Part shown: in pieces, positions 8,523-18,256 of the stretch
Position numbering within the stretch: the stretch's first letter is position 1
How the letters are laid out: each line of letters begins with the position of its first letter
NCBI GenBank assembly: GCA_024224665.1
Contig: JAAENG010000540.1
Location: forward strand, 1-35,178
Origin: Chloroflexota bacterium
GTDB lineage: Bacteria > Chloroflexota > Anaerolineae > J102
Length of the DNA: 35,178 nt
Direction of reading: 5' to 3'
Notes under the pieces: generated by a model
Databases searched by the model: none
Seen by the model: only the letters and a program-made list of their open reading frames with translations
Told to the model about the DNA's origin: nothing
Translations under genes and position numbers: made by a program

Positions 8523-8771
8523 TTATCGATAGGCATCTCTGCGATGCCGTACTCGATAAATAACAATAGATTCATCATCGATTTCAAATAGAACACGATA
8601 ATCGCCAACGCGAAGACGATATTCAGGTGTAAAATCTGTTAACCGCTTGATATCACCTTGTAGGTCATGAGACATGAGTTCAACTTTAATCAGGATTCGT
8701 CTCACCTGTTGGCGATCGATACTTCTGATATCTTTCACCGCCCCAGGTTTGAATTCGATGGAGTAATCCAT
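8523..8771 (-). CDS. RelE/ParE-superfamily toxin
   Basis: MDYSIEFKPGAVKDIRSIDRQQVRRILIKVE...LTDFTPEYRLRVGDYRVLFEIDDESIVIYRVRHRRDAYR (typical YRLRVGDYRVLFEID...HRRDAY). Confidence 0.92.
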   Translation of the reverse strand: MDYSIEFKPGAVKDIRSIDRQQVRRILIKVELMSHDLQGDIKRLTDFTPEYRLRVGDYRVLFEIDDESIVIYRVRHRRDAYR

Positions 8772-8803
8772 GACGTTGAAGGGACGAAGGCGAAGTTTTT
8801 AGC

Positions 8804-9184
8804 CTACTCCGGCCAATCCTCTAGACCCCAAGCACCTGCTTTGAGTACCTTGAGCGAAAGCAGGGCGCATTTCAAACGTACCGGGCCGATAGGAATGCCC
8901 AACATCTCCATAATATCATCTTTATCCATGGCCTTGACCTCATCCATGGTTTTGCCCATGATCTCCTCGGTGAGCATCGAGGCCGAGGCCTGGCTGATGG
9001 CACAGCCTTTACCGTCGAAGGCCACATCCACAATACGGTCGCCATCCAGCTTCAACTCCATGGTGATTTCATCACCACAGAAGGGATTGACATCGTGGTA
9101 GTGAATATCAGGTTCTTCGATATGCCCTTTGTTTCGAGGGGAACGATAGTGATCGATTATGTTTTCGCGGTAAAGATCGTCCAT
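8804..9184 (-). CDS. sufU: SUF system IscU/NifU-like scaffold protein
   Basis: MDDLYRENIIDHYRSPRNKGHIEEPDIHYHDVNPFCGDEITM...GKGCAISQASASMLTEEI. Confidence 0.95.
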   Translation of the reverse strand: MDDLYRENIIDHYRSPRNKGHIEEPDIHYHDVNPFCGDEITMELKLDGDRIVDVAFDGKGCAISQASASMLTEEIMGKTMDEVKAMDKDDIMEMLGIPIGPVRLKCALLSLKVLKAGAWGLEDWPE

Positions 9185-9252
9185 AAGGGGTTAAGTCGTT
9201 GGATCCTTCTCTCTTGTCGGTAGAAATTGAAGAAAAATACTTGTGGCTTAGG

Positions 9253-10512
9253 TTAAAATTCAAACAGGGCTTTAGCTTTGCTTAGGGCAGGAACAAGTCT
9301 ATCAACCTCTTCCTTCGTGTTATAAATGTAAAAGCTGGCCCGGCTGGTGGCTGAAATACAGTAGTGGTCATGAATCGGTTGGGCGCAGTGATGCCCGGCA
9401 CGTACGGCGATGCCTTCCATATCAAGTATCGCTGCTACATCGTGCGGGTGGACATCGCCCAGCACGAAGGAGAGGATCCCCCCACGCCGGTCGGGTCCGG
9501 GTCCCAGCACCCGCAGTCCCTCGACCTCGTGCAGTCGATTCCAAGCATAATCGGTGATCTCATGCTCATAACTCGATACCCAATCCATACCGATATCCTC
9601 CAGGTAGTCAACAGCTGCACCAAAACCAATGGCTTCGGCAATGGCGGGCGTGCCGGCCTCGAACTTGTAGGGCAAATCGTTCCAGCGGCTACCCTCCATT
9701 TTTACCTCACGGATCATATCGCCACCACCCATAAAGGGGGGCATGGCTTGCAACAGCGATCGCTTGCCGTAGAGGGCGCCGATACCGGTCGGGCCTAACA
9801 TTTTGTGGGCCGAGAACGCCAGAAAATCGATATCGAGATCCTGAACGTCGGTGGCGAGATGGGGCACGCTCTGTGCGCCATCGACCACGGTGATAGCACC
9901 CACCGCATGTGCTCTCTCTACCAATTGCTTTACGGGGTTGATCGTGCCCAATACATTGGACATGGCGGTAAAGGCGAAGAGCTTGGTACGCTCGCTCAGC
10001 AGCGTATCCAGCGCCTCGTCATCTAATTCGCCTTTGGGGGTGATCGGCACAAATTGCAACGTCGCCCCCGTTTGCTCGCAGATGATCTGCCAGGGCACGA
10101 TATTCGAGTGATGCTCCATCTCTGTGATCAGCACCTCATCGCCCGGGCCAAGGTTAGCTCTGCCCCAGCTATACGCCACCAGATTGAGACTCTCGGTGGC
10201 ATTACGTGTGAAGATCAGCTCTTTGGGGCTGGCTGCATTGATGAAGCGAGAGATGCGCAAGCGCGCGTTTTCATAAGCTGCCGTCGCTTCTTCACTGAGG
10301 GTATGAACGCCCCGGTGCACATTGGCGTGCGTCTGACGATAGTATTTATCCATCGCCTCAATGACTCGCAGCGGTTTTTGGGAACTGGCGGTGCTGTCCA
10401 GATAAGCCAGAGGATGGCCATGGATTTCGATATCTAGGATGGGGAAATCAGCGCGAATGTCGCTAACGGTGGGCATCGATAGAGTCGTTTCGGGTAAGGT
10501 AATTGCGCTCAT
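9253..10512 (-). CDS. sufS: Cysteine desulfurase
   Basis: IRADFPIL...AYLDSTASSQKP, THANVHRGVHTLSEEAT, DFLAFSAHKMLGPTGIGALYG, RAGHHCAQP; start MSAITLPE at 10512 preferred over ORF-track start 10554, which lies inside a hairpin. Confidence 0.93.
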   Translation of the reverse strand: MSAITLPETTLSMPTVSDIRADFPILDIEIHGHPLAYLDSTASSQKPLRVIEAMDKYYRQTHANVHRGVHTLSEEATAAYENARLRISRFINAASPKELIFTRNATESLNLVAYSWGRANLGPGDEVLITEMEHHSNIVPWQIICEQTGATLQFVPITPKGELDDEALDTLLSERTKLFAFTAMSNVLGTINPVKQLVERAHAVGAITVVDGAQSVPHLATDVQDLDIDFLAFSAHKMLGPTGIGALYGKRSLLQAMPPFMGGGDMIREVKMEGSRWNDLPYKFEAGTPAIAEAIGFGAAVDYLEDIGMDWVSSYEHEITDYAWNRLHEVEGLRVLGPGPDRRGGILSFVLGDVHPHDVAAILDMEGIAVRAGHHCAQPIHDHYCISATSRASFYIYNTKEEVDRLVPALSKAKALFEF

Positions 10513-10537
10513 GGTATCATAGTTCCCAGATGAACAA

Positions 10538-10570
10538 GAAAGCCCGGATGCCATGTGACGCCGGGCTTTC
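10538..10570. terminator. Intercistronic hairpin between sufD and sufS (possible attenuator/terminator)
   Basis: GAAAGCCCGG-ATGCCATGTGACG-CCGGGCTTTC, perfect 10-bp stem; minus-strand 3' side TTTCTTGTT is only weakly U-rich. Confidence 0.5.
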
Positions 10571-10655
10571 GTAACTGTCGTAAAATCAAAGACTGATGAT
10601 TGAAGATTGATGATTGATGTGAGCCTATTTTGAATCTTAAATCCTTAATCTCCGT

Positions 10656-11975
10656 TCATTCCAGCCCAACTCGTCTGGCGATCTCAGCTACCAGTTTTTC
10701 ACGGACACCGGAAACTGGTACTCGGTTGAGCACTTCTTCGAAAAAGCCTGAAACGATCATCCGTTTAGCCGTTCTGCGGCCGAGACCACGGGCCATAAGA
10801 TAGAACAAATACTCATCCTGGACTTTGGCGCTGGTAGCCCCATGCGTGCATCGGACATCGTCGGCTTCTATCTCCAGACCGGGGATAGAGTCTGCTCGAG
10901 CTCCCGAACTGAGAATGAGGTTATCGTTTTTTTGATAGGCGTCCGTTTTTTGAGCATCGGGCCAGACCCTGATGATGCCTTGATAAACGGAGCGGGTCCT
11001 ATCATCCAGCGCGCCCTTGAAGAGGAGATCACTGGTAGCACGTTCCCGTTTGTGATTCTGGTTGGTGTGATGATCGATATGCTGGCGGCCTTGCGGGAAA
11101 TAGAGCCCAAGTAATTCGCCATGACTGCCTGGCCCTTCCATGTTGAGATCGATCCAGACTTTGCTCAGACTGCTGCCCCAGGATGCCTGCAAGTGGCGAT
11201 AGAGTGCGTCCCTCTGGGCCGAGGAGCGCACGGTAGCGAAATTCCAGGCACTGGGATCCAGATTTTGCAGGCGCAGGTAATGCAGCCGGGCCGCGGCTTG
11301 CGGGTAGACTTCGGCGACGCTGTCGCTCATGCCGTTGGCTGCGCCCACATAGTCCTCGACAACAGTCAGTTCGCTGTTTTCATCGCCGATGAGTAGGCTG
11401 TGGTGAAATGCCACCGTTCCCTCGCTCAAGCTGATGATGACTTGAAGGGGTTTTTCGACAGTCAGGTTCTTGGGGACGTAGAGGAAGGTGCCATTCTGCC
11501 ACAAGGCATAGTGGAGGGCAGCGAATTTGTTTTCGCCGGCCGGTACCAATCCGCCAAGATGCGCCCGCACTAACTCGGCCTGTGTTGTCAAAGATGACCG
11601 CAAATCGCTGAACACCACGCCCTTTGCCGCCAGTTCGGCATCGAGTTCAGCATAGATCAGGCTGCCATCCAGGAAAATCAGAGCGCCGGCACTATCGATT
11701 TTATCGAGTGTGGCGACCAAGTCGTCGGGTAATTCCGCGCGCGAGCCATACTGATGGGTGGGTTCAGTTACCAATGAGAAGCTATCCACATCGAATCCGC
11801 TGAGACGGGTTCGGCGCCAGGTTTCTTCTTTGCCGCTAGGCCACGGCATTGATTCATAGGTGCGCCAGGCATTTTGGCGGGCCTGACGTAGCCATTCGGG
11901 TTCATTGTAACGGTCGCTGGTCGCCTGAGCGGCAGCGGCCGATAAACTATCTACTGTTAGTTCTTTAACGGTCAC
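10656..11975 (-). CDS. sufD: Fe-S cluster assembly protein SufD
   Basis: SufB/D-type beta-helix protein; GLYFPQGRQHIDHHTNQNHKRERATSDLLFKGALDDRTRSVYQGIIRV; adjacent to sufB. Confidence 0.95.
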   Translation of the reverse strand: MTVKELTVDSLSAAAAQATSDRYNEPEWLRQARQNAWRTYESMPWPSGKEETWRRTRLSGFDVDSFSLVTEPTHQYGSRAELPDDLVATLDKIDSAGALIFLDGSLIYAELDAELAAKGVVFSDLRSSLTTQAELVRAHLGGLVPAGENKFAALHYALWQNGTFLYVPKNLTVEKPLQVIISLSEGTVAFHHSLLIGDENSELTVVEDYVGAANGMSDSVAEVYPQAAARLHYLRLQNLDPSAWNFATVRSSAQRDALYRHLQASWGSSLSKVWIDLNMEGPGSHGELLGLYFPQGRQHIDHHTNQNHKRERATSDLLFKGALDDRTRSVYQGIIRVWPDAQKTDAYQKNDNLILSSGARADSIPGLEIEADDVRCTHGATSAKVQDEYLFYLMARGLGRRTAKRMIVSGFFEEVLNRVPVSGVREKLVAEIARRVGLE

Positions 11976-11985
11976 GTTCGTTCTC

Positions 11986-13401
11986 CTACCCTATGCTTCC
12001 TTCCATCTGAAGCTGGATCAAGCGATTCAATTCAACTGCATATTCCATCGGTAACTCTTTGACCAGTGGCTCGATAAAGCCACCGACGATCATGCTGGCG
12101 GCCTCATCTTCGCTGATTCCTCGGCTTTTCAGGTAGAAGAGCTGTTCTTCGCCGATTTTGCTAACCGATGCTTCGTGTCCAACTTCGACATCATCTTCGG
12201 CGATCTCGATGTAGGGGTAGGTATCAGAGCGTGATTCAGGATCGAGCAACAGAGCGTCACAGACGACCTGTGATTTGGAGTTGGTCGCACCTCTGCCGAC
12301 CTTGAGCAGGCCACGGTAAGAGGAGCGCCCACCATTTTTACTGATCGACTTGGAGATGATCTTGGATGAGGTGTTGGGCGCCGCGTGCACGACTTTGCCC
12401 CCGGCATCCATGTGCTGGCCCTTGCCCGCGAAGGCAACGGAGAGGATCTCGGCATGAGCGCCCGCGCCGAGCATAAAGACGGCGGGATACTTCATGGTGA
12501 TTTTCGAGCCAAGATTGCTGTCTACCCATTCCATGGTCGCACCTTCGTAAGCCAGCGCCCGCTGTGTGACCAGGTTATAGACATTGTTGGACCAGTTCTG
12601 AATGGTCGTGTAACGGCAGCGAGCATTTTTCTTGACGACAATCTCGATTACGCCGCTATGTAAGCTGTCCCGGGCGTAGGTGGGGGCGGTGCAGCCCTCG
12701 ATGTAGTGGAGACCGGCGCCTTCATCCACAATGATTATGGTGCGTTCGAACTGGCCGAGTGCTTCGGCGTTGATGCGGAAATAGGCCTGCAAGGGAATAT
12801 CCAGCACGACGCCGGGGGGCACGTAGATGAAGGACCCACCTGACCAAACGGCGCTATTAAGCGCTGCATATTTATTGTCTGTGGGAGGGATGATGGTGCC
12901 GAAGTACTCTTTGAACAGTTCCTCGTGGTGCTTCAAGCCATCTTCGATGCTTACGAAGATCACCCCAAGCTTCTCCCATTCCTCTTTCAAGGAGTGGTAG
13001 ACCATCTCCGATTCGTACTGGGCGCCGACGCCGGCCAGGAACTTACGCTCCGCTTCGGGGATGCCAAGTTTTTCAAATGTGTTCTTGATATCGTCGGGTA
13101 CGTCATCCCAGGTTTCGCCCGAATCTTGTGTGGGCTTGATGTAGTAATAGATGTCGTCATAATCAATGCCACTGAGATCCGCACCCCAGGTAGGGACAGG
13201 TTTGGACAGGTAGATGTCCAACGATTTGTGGCGGAATTCTCGCATCCAGTCCGGTTCACCTTTCATATCCGAGATCTGGTCGACGATATCGTGATCGAGC
13301 CCTTTGCGGGCTTTGAATGTATAGTCTTCGGGCTGACTCCACCCAAATTCATAATCGTCTTTAACGCCTTGTAGGGCCTGGCGATCAAGTTCAGTTGCCA
13401 T
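11986..13401 (-). CDS. sufB: Fe-S cluster assembly protein SufB
   Basis: [76 protein letters not shown]. Confidence 0.97.
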   Translation of the reverse strand: MATELDRQALQGVKDDYEFGWSQPEDYTFKARKGLDHDIVDQISDMKGEPDWMREFRHKSLDIYLSKPVPTWGADLSGIDYDDIYYYIKPTQDSGETWDDVPDDIKNTFEKLGIPEAERKFLAGVGAQYESEMVYHSLKEEWEKLGVIFVSIEDGLKHHEELFKEYFGTIIPPTDNKYAALNSAVWSGGSFIYVPPGVVLDIPLQAYFRINAEALGQFERTIIIVDEGAGLHYIEGCTAPTYARDSLHSGVIEIVVKKNARCRYTTIQNWSNNVYNLVTQRALAYEGATMEWVDSNLGSKITMKYPAVFMLGAGAHAEILSVAFAGKGQHMDAGGKVVHAAPNTSSKIISKSISKNGGRSSYRGLLKVGRGATNSKSQVVCDALLLDPESRSDTYPYIEIAEDDVEVGHEASVSKIGEEQLFYLKSRGISEDEAASMIVGGFIEPLVKELPMEYAVELNRLIQLQMEGSIG

Positions 13402-13459
13402 AAGTTTGCCTCTTTATCGAGTGTTGTTTCAGGAGTAAAGTTGAAAGAGTTAGACACTT

Positions 13460-13476
13460 GAGGACTGGTAGTCCTC
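13460..13476. other. Perfect intercistronic hairpin between sufC and sufB
   Basis: GAGGACT-GGT-AGTCCTC. Confidence 0.75.
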
Positions 13477-13490
13477 TGTACTCAACTCCC

Positions 13491-14312
13491 TTATGCAACC
13501 ACCTTCTCCGCCACTTCTTCTTCGACCCAGCTGTACCCCTTTTCTTCTAGCATGTGGGCAACTTCAGGGCCGCCGGTGAGTACAACTCGACCATTATAAA
13601 AAACGCTGACCTTGTCCGGTTTCACATAGTTCAGAATGCGCTGATAATGCGTGATCAACAGGGCGCCCATGCCGTCGGCAACCAGCTTGTTGATGCCATC
13701 CGATACGATGCGCAGGGCGTCGATATCCAAGCCGGAGTCACTCTCATCCAGAATGGTGATCTTGGGTTCGAGCATGGCCATCTGTAAAACTTCACCACGC
13801 TTTTTTTCGCCACCACTGAATCCATCGTTCAGGTAACGGCGGGCGAAGGATCTATCGACATTGAACCTGTCCATCTTGGTAAGCAATTCAGTGCGGAACT
13901 CGCGCATCGGCATCAATTCAGAGCCGATTACCTTGCTTTGCCCATCCTGCGCTGCTGCCTCTCTGGCACGATCTTTGTACCCACGCACGTTGCTAACGGC
14001 CGCGCGTAGGAAATTGGCGAAACTGACGCCGGGGATGGCGACAGGATATTGGAAAGCGAGGAAAATACCCAACTTGGCGCGCTCATCTGGATCGAGCTCT
14101 AACATGCTCTCGCCATTGAACAGGATGTCTCCACCTGTCACCTGGTAGTGGGGATGTCCGGCGACAGCGTAGGCCATGGTGCTCTTACCGGAGCCATTTG
14201 GCCCCATGAGAGCGTGGACTTCGCCCTGACGTAAGATGAGCGAAACGCCCTTCAAGATTTCGGTGTCTTCAACGCGGACGTGAAGGTCTCTAACTTCTAG
14301 AACTGCGGTCAT
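13491..14312 (-). CDS. sufC: Fe-S cluster assembly ATPase SufC
   Basis: ABC ATPase: MGPNGSGKSTMAYAVAGHPHY (Walker A), FSGGEKKRGEVLQMAMLEPKITILDESDSGLDIDAL. Confidence 0.97.
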   Translation of the reverse strand: MTAVLEVRDLHVRVEDTEILKGVSLILRQGEVHALMGPNGSGKSTMAYAVAGHPHYQVTGGDILFNGESMLELDPDERAKLGIFLAFQYPVAIPGVSFANFLRAAVSNVRGYKDRAREAAAQDGQSKVIGSELMPMREFRTELLTKMDRFNVDRSFARRYLNDGFSGGEKKRGEVLQMAMLEPKITILDESDSGLDIDALRIVSDGINKLVADGMGALLITHYQRILNYVKPDKVSVFYNGRVVLTGGPEVAHMLEEKGYSWVEEEVAEKVVA

Positions 14313-14408
14313 AATAAGATTTTGGGCTCCTCTGATTAAGGAAATTGGTTTCTGGTTTTTTGCTACATTCAGGTCGATAAAGATCGGCGCCTGCCCTTGT
14401 TGCAGACA

Positions 14409-15074
14409 CTAACTGATCTCCAGTATTCTAATCTCTTCTTTGGGACGCACTGTAAAGGCACAGTTGTTGCTGCCGTCCATCATACAATCTGTGAGTTTGA
14501 CATCTGCATTGAGAACCTGCGACATCATATCTTGTTCCATCTCACAGATCTCGCGATGGTTAGCAGCGATCTCGTGGTATGGGCAACTATACTCGTTAAG
14601 GATGATAAGATCGGCTTGTTGTGAGACATCTGACATAATGCCTTTTTCATCCAGCACCTGCGAAAAAGAGCGGACGCGCTCACGCAAAGCCTGACCTTTG
14701 ATCTGGTGCTGGTATTGCTTGGCCATGCGTTGGCCTACACGATCTAACAATCGCCCCACAACCGCTGGACCCTGATCCGCCAGGAGTTCGTTATAGAGGT
14801 TAAGAGCCAGGTCCTCGCAGTAACAAGCAAACAGATTGCGAGCATCCTCGCTAAGCTCATAAAGATGGCTCGGGCGACCGGGGCCGCTTCGTTCAGATGT
14901 CGTCGAGCGAATATATCCATCCGCTAATAGATAGCTAAGCTGCTGGCGCACGGCCGTATCACTGACGCCCAGTTCGTTTCGCAGATCTTTGATGCTGAGA
15001 GCGCCATGCCTCTGCATAAGTTTTATGATCTGCCCACGCGGCGAATCATCGAGTCGTAATAAGGTGGAAGCCAT
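14409..15074 (-). CDS. sufR: SufR-like Fe-S-sensing transcriptional regulator
   Basis: N-terminal winged HTH (MQRHGALSIKDLRNELGVSDTAVRQQLSYLLADGYI), C-terminal Cys cluster YSCPYHEIAANHREICEME...TDCMMDGSNNCAF; first gene of the suf operon. Confidence 0.85.
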   Translation of the reverse strand: MASTLLRLDDSPRGQIIKLMQRHGALSIKDLRNELGVSDTAVRQQLSYLLADGYIRSTTSERSGPGRPSHLYELSEDARNLFACYCEDLALNLYNELLADQGPAVVGRLLDRVGQRMAKQYQHQIKGQALRERVRSFSQVLDEKGIMSDVSQQADLIILNEYSCPYHEIAANHREICEMEQDMMSQVLNADVKLTDCMMDGSNNCAFTVRPKEEIRILEIS

Positions 15075-15154
15075 AGGAAAATGGTAGAATCACAGTGAGT
15101 GTGGAGGTCTGACCGGGATGCATTTTAGCAGGCCTGTTCGATTCTGTCAAATTA

Positions 15155-15170
15155 CACTATAAAAATAGTG
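15155..15170. promoter_or_regulatory. Candidate SufR operator (perfect inverted repeat)
   Basis: CACTAT-AAAA-ATAGTG about 80 bp upstream of the sufR start on the operon's minus strand. Confidence 0.45.
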
Positions 15171-15729
15171 AAAAATGTGAGAAGGGGCTGTGAGCCTGAT
15201 TCCGTTCGGGTTCTTCAGCTATTATGAACGCGCGATTTACGGGAATTTAACATTGTCATAATCAGATTTTTACGGCGGGCGCATAACATTCCGATCAAAG
15301 ATTGAAGATTCAGTAGCTCCGATTTTATGCGGTAAACCAGGAAACCTGGCAGATTGCACCTCCATGTTCGCTCTGAGGCCGCGTCCCGGTTTACAGGTCC
15401 ACAGGTCTACACGAGACCAAAGCCGAGCAGGTTCGGTCTGGACAATCAATGCACACGACGCACATTTTGCGGAGTAACCCTCTACCTACCCAGCGTAGTT
15501 CCGGCTCAAACCGCCAAGCGAGCGTTTGCTGGTAGTTAGCAAGTAATGACTTGGCTCGACAGGGGGATTATGGTATATATAGAGATAGCTTATCGAGATC
15601 ATCAAGGATATGATCCAAAGAGCAGTTTCAATGATCGTCTCGGTGCGCGGTGCGTGTTTTATGTGGTAAGACTCGAACGAAATACGCAACACGCAATATG
15701 ACTCTGCTGTCTCATCGATAGGATGTACC

Positions 15730-18231
15730 ATGTCTCCTATAAATATTACAATTATCAAGGGTATCGGGCCACAGTTTGCGCAGACGTTGCGCGAGAGTGA
15801 TATCAATAATCTAGCCGATCTTGCCATAAGTACGCCCGATCAGGTCGAACAAATCATCGCGGCGCCTGCTTGGCGCAGACCCGACTATGCCGAGTGGATT
15901 ACTCAAGCGCAGCAACTGCTTGATGCTGAATCGATCACGTACGTGGATGAATCTGTTCCTGCGCCGCTTGATGGCGAGATGGATACCAACGCGGTCGTCG
16001 ATCTTGGCACGGTTTCGAAACGCTCGATTGAGGATGAGACCCTTGTTTCAAATGGTGGAGTCATGATCAACGTGCTTGATTCCATATCTTTGCCAGCAGG
16101 CAATGACGCAGCTGTGGTTTCGGCGCAAACAGGGATCGATTTGAACGATCGCACACTGTATCTCAATCGGGAATTGACTTGGCTGGAATTCAACCACCGC
16201 GTGCTGGAAGAAGCGATGGACGAAAGCCATCCTTTGCTGGAGCGTGTCAAATTCCTATCGATTTTCAACAATAACCTGGATGAGTATTTTATGATCCGGG
16301 TGTCCGGTCTACGCCAACAGTTGCAGGTGGGCACTATCGAAGCCCCCCCCGATGGCATGACGCCGGCAGAACAATTGGTGAGGATAAGGCGCACGCTGGA
16401 ACCCGTGCTCGAACAGCTATTGTCCTGCTGGCGAGATGATGTCTTTCCCAAATTGAAACAGGAGGGTATTCGTATCCTCCGCTATGACGAACTCAAAGGC
16501 AAGCAACGGAAGCTTCTGCGCAAATATTTCAAGCAGGAACTTTTTCCTGCGCTCACACCTCTGGCATTTGATCCCGGCCATCCTTTCCCACATATCTCTA
16601 ATCTCAGCCTCAACCTGGCCGTTGTCATCAGGGACCCTGAGGGCGGGGAGCGTTTTGCTCGTCTCAAGGTACCGGGCCTTTTCCCCCGCCTGTTGCGCAT
16701 CCCCAGCGAAGAACGCGCTGATATTTTCGAAGGCCTAGAGACAGCTGAAGTGAAAGCCGACAACTTCGTGTGGATCGAGGAAGTTATCGCCAACAACCTG
16801 GATAGGCTGTTTTCCGGCTTGGAAGTCGTTGCAGCGTACCCGTTCCGGGTGACACGCGATGCTGATATCGAGATCGAGGAAGATGAAGCCGCCGACCTGC
16901 TGGCCGCCATCGAAGAGGGGGTGGGCTCGCGTTACTTCGGTAAAGTGGTTCGTCTGGAATTGGACAGCAGCATGCCGGCTCATGTGCGTGATATCCTGGT
17001 CGAGAATATGGGTTTGCAGCCCTACCAGGTCTACACTATCAATGGCCCTGTGGGCATGGCCGATCTGATGGGATTGATGAGAGTCGAACGATCTGATCTC
17101 AAAGACGTGCCCTTCTCGCCATCGCTGCCCCTCCCACTGACCACAGGTGAGGACATCTTTTCGGTAATTCGGCGCCGGGACATCTTGCTATATCATCCCT
17201 ACGACAGCTTCAATCCTGTGCTTGATTTTATGCACGCGGCCGCGAACGATCCCAACGTGCTGGCGATCAAACAGACGCTGTACCGTGTAGGAAAGAACGC
17301 ACCGGTCGTCAAGGCACTGATGAAAGCCCGCGAAAATGGCAAGCAGGTAGCTGTTCTTGTGGAGCTAAAGGCCCGGTTCGATGAGGAGAACAACATCGTC
17401 TGGGCGCGCGCGCTGGAACGGGCTGGCGTGCATGTCGTCTACGGTTTGTTAGGCTTGAAAACCCACTGCAAACTGCTCATGATCGTCAGGCGGGAACCCG
17501 ATGGCATTGTGCGCTATGTGCACATGAGCACCGGCAACTACAATGCTGTGACTGCACGCATCTACAGCGATATGAGCCTGTTTACGAGCGATTCTGATAT
17601 CGGCGCCGATGTAGCCGATCTCTTCAATTCGCTGACCGGTTATTCGCGCAAGTTGGAGTACCGCAAGCTATTGGTCGCACCCGGCACCATGCGCAAAGAG
17701 TTGATTAAACGCATCGACCGGGAGATCGAACAACACAAGAAACATGGCAATGGCTATCTCGCCTTTAAGATGAACCAACTGGCCGACAAAAAGTGTATCA
17801 AAGCTCTTTATCGAGCCTCCCAGGCCGGGGTCAAAGTGGATGTGCAAGTGCGAGGTATTTGTTGTCTGCGGCCCGGTCTATCCGGCGTTAGTGAGAATAT
17901 CGAGGTAACATCGGTGGTGGGACGATACCTGGAACATCCCCGCATCTACTATTTTTACAACAATGGCGATGAGGAGATCCTTATGGGCAGCGCCGACCTC
18001 ATGCCTCGCAATCTCGACCGTCGGGTAGAGCAGCTTTTCCCCATCAAAGACCCCGAGATCAAGGCCGCCCTCAAAAAAGTCATGGATGTGCACTTGCAGG
18101 ATAACGTCAAATCACGGCGAATGCTCGCGGATGGCAGCTACGAGCGAGTACAGCCCGGCAAGAAGGAAATGCCCCTTGATTCTCAGGATTGGATGAGCGA
18201 CAATCGTGGATTCTGGAATGTTGAGGACTGA
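15730..18231 (+). CDS. ppk1: Polyphosphate kinase PPK1 with additional N-terminal helix-hairpin-helix/DUF4332-like domain
   Basis: PPK1 core LYLNRELTWLEFNHRVLEEAMDESHPLLERVKFLSIFNNNLDEYFMIRVSGLRQQ ... HMSTGNYN; N-terminal ITIIKGIGPQFAQTLRESDINNLADLA. Confidence 0.95.
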   Translation: MSPINITIIKGIGPQFAQTLRESDINNLADLAISTPDQVEQIIAAPAWRRPDYAEWITQAQQLLDAESITYVDESVPAPLDGEMDTNAVVDLGTVSKRSIEDETLVSNGGVMINVLDSISLPAGNDAAVVSAQTGIDLNDRTLYLNRELTWLEFNHRVLEEAMDESHPLLERVKFLSIFNNNLDEYFMIRVSGLRQQLQVGTIEAPPDGMTPAEQLVRIRRTLEPVLEQLLSCWRDDVFPKLKQEGIRILRYDELKGKQRKLLRKYFKQELFPALTPLAFDPGHPFPHISNLSLNLAVVIRDPEGGERFARLKVPGLFPRLLRIPSEERADIFEGLETAEVKADNFVWIEEVIANNLDRLFSGLEVVAAYPFRVTRDADIEIEEDEAADLLAAIEEGVGSRYFGKVVRLELDSSMPAHVRDILVENMGLQPYQVYTINGPVGMADLMGLMRVERSDLKDVPFSPSLPLPLTTGEDIFSVIRRRDILLYHPYDSFNPVLDFMHAAANDPNVLAIKQTLYRVGKNAPVVKALMKARENGKQVAVLVELKARFDEENNIVWARALERAGVHVVYGLLGLKTHCKLLMIVRREPDGIVRYVHMSTGNYNAVTARIYSDMSLFTSDSDIGADVADLFNSLTGYSRKLEYRKLLVAPGTMRKELIKRIDREIEQHKKHGNGYLAFKMNQLADKKCIKALYRASQAGVKVDVQVRGICCLRPGLSGVSENIEVTSVVGRYLEHPRIYYFYNNGDEEILMGSADLMPRNLDRRVEQLFPIKDPEIKAALKKVMDVHLQDNVKSRRMLADGSYERVQPGKKEMPLDSQDWMSDNRGFWNVED

Positions 18232-18256
18232 CTCTCTGCATCCATATCGATTCAAA

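Noticed and set aside
12925-13374. 149-aa plus-strand ORF opposite sufB
   Set aside because: Shadow ORF inside a highly conserved SufB coding region.
13460-13476. sufC-sufB hairpin as a full transcription terminator
   Set aside because: Short stem and no U-tract on the operon strand; kept only as a structural feature.
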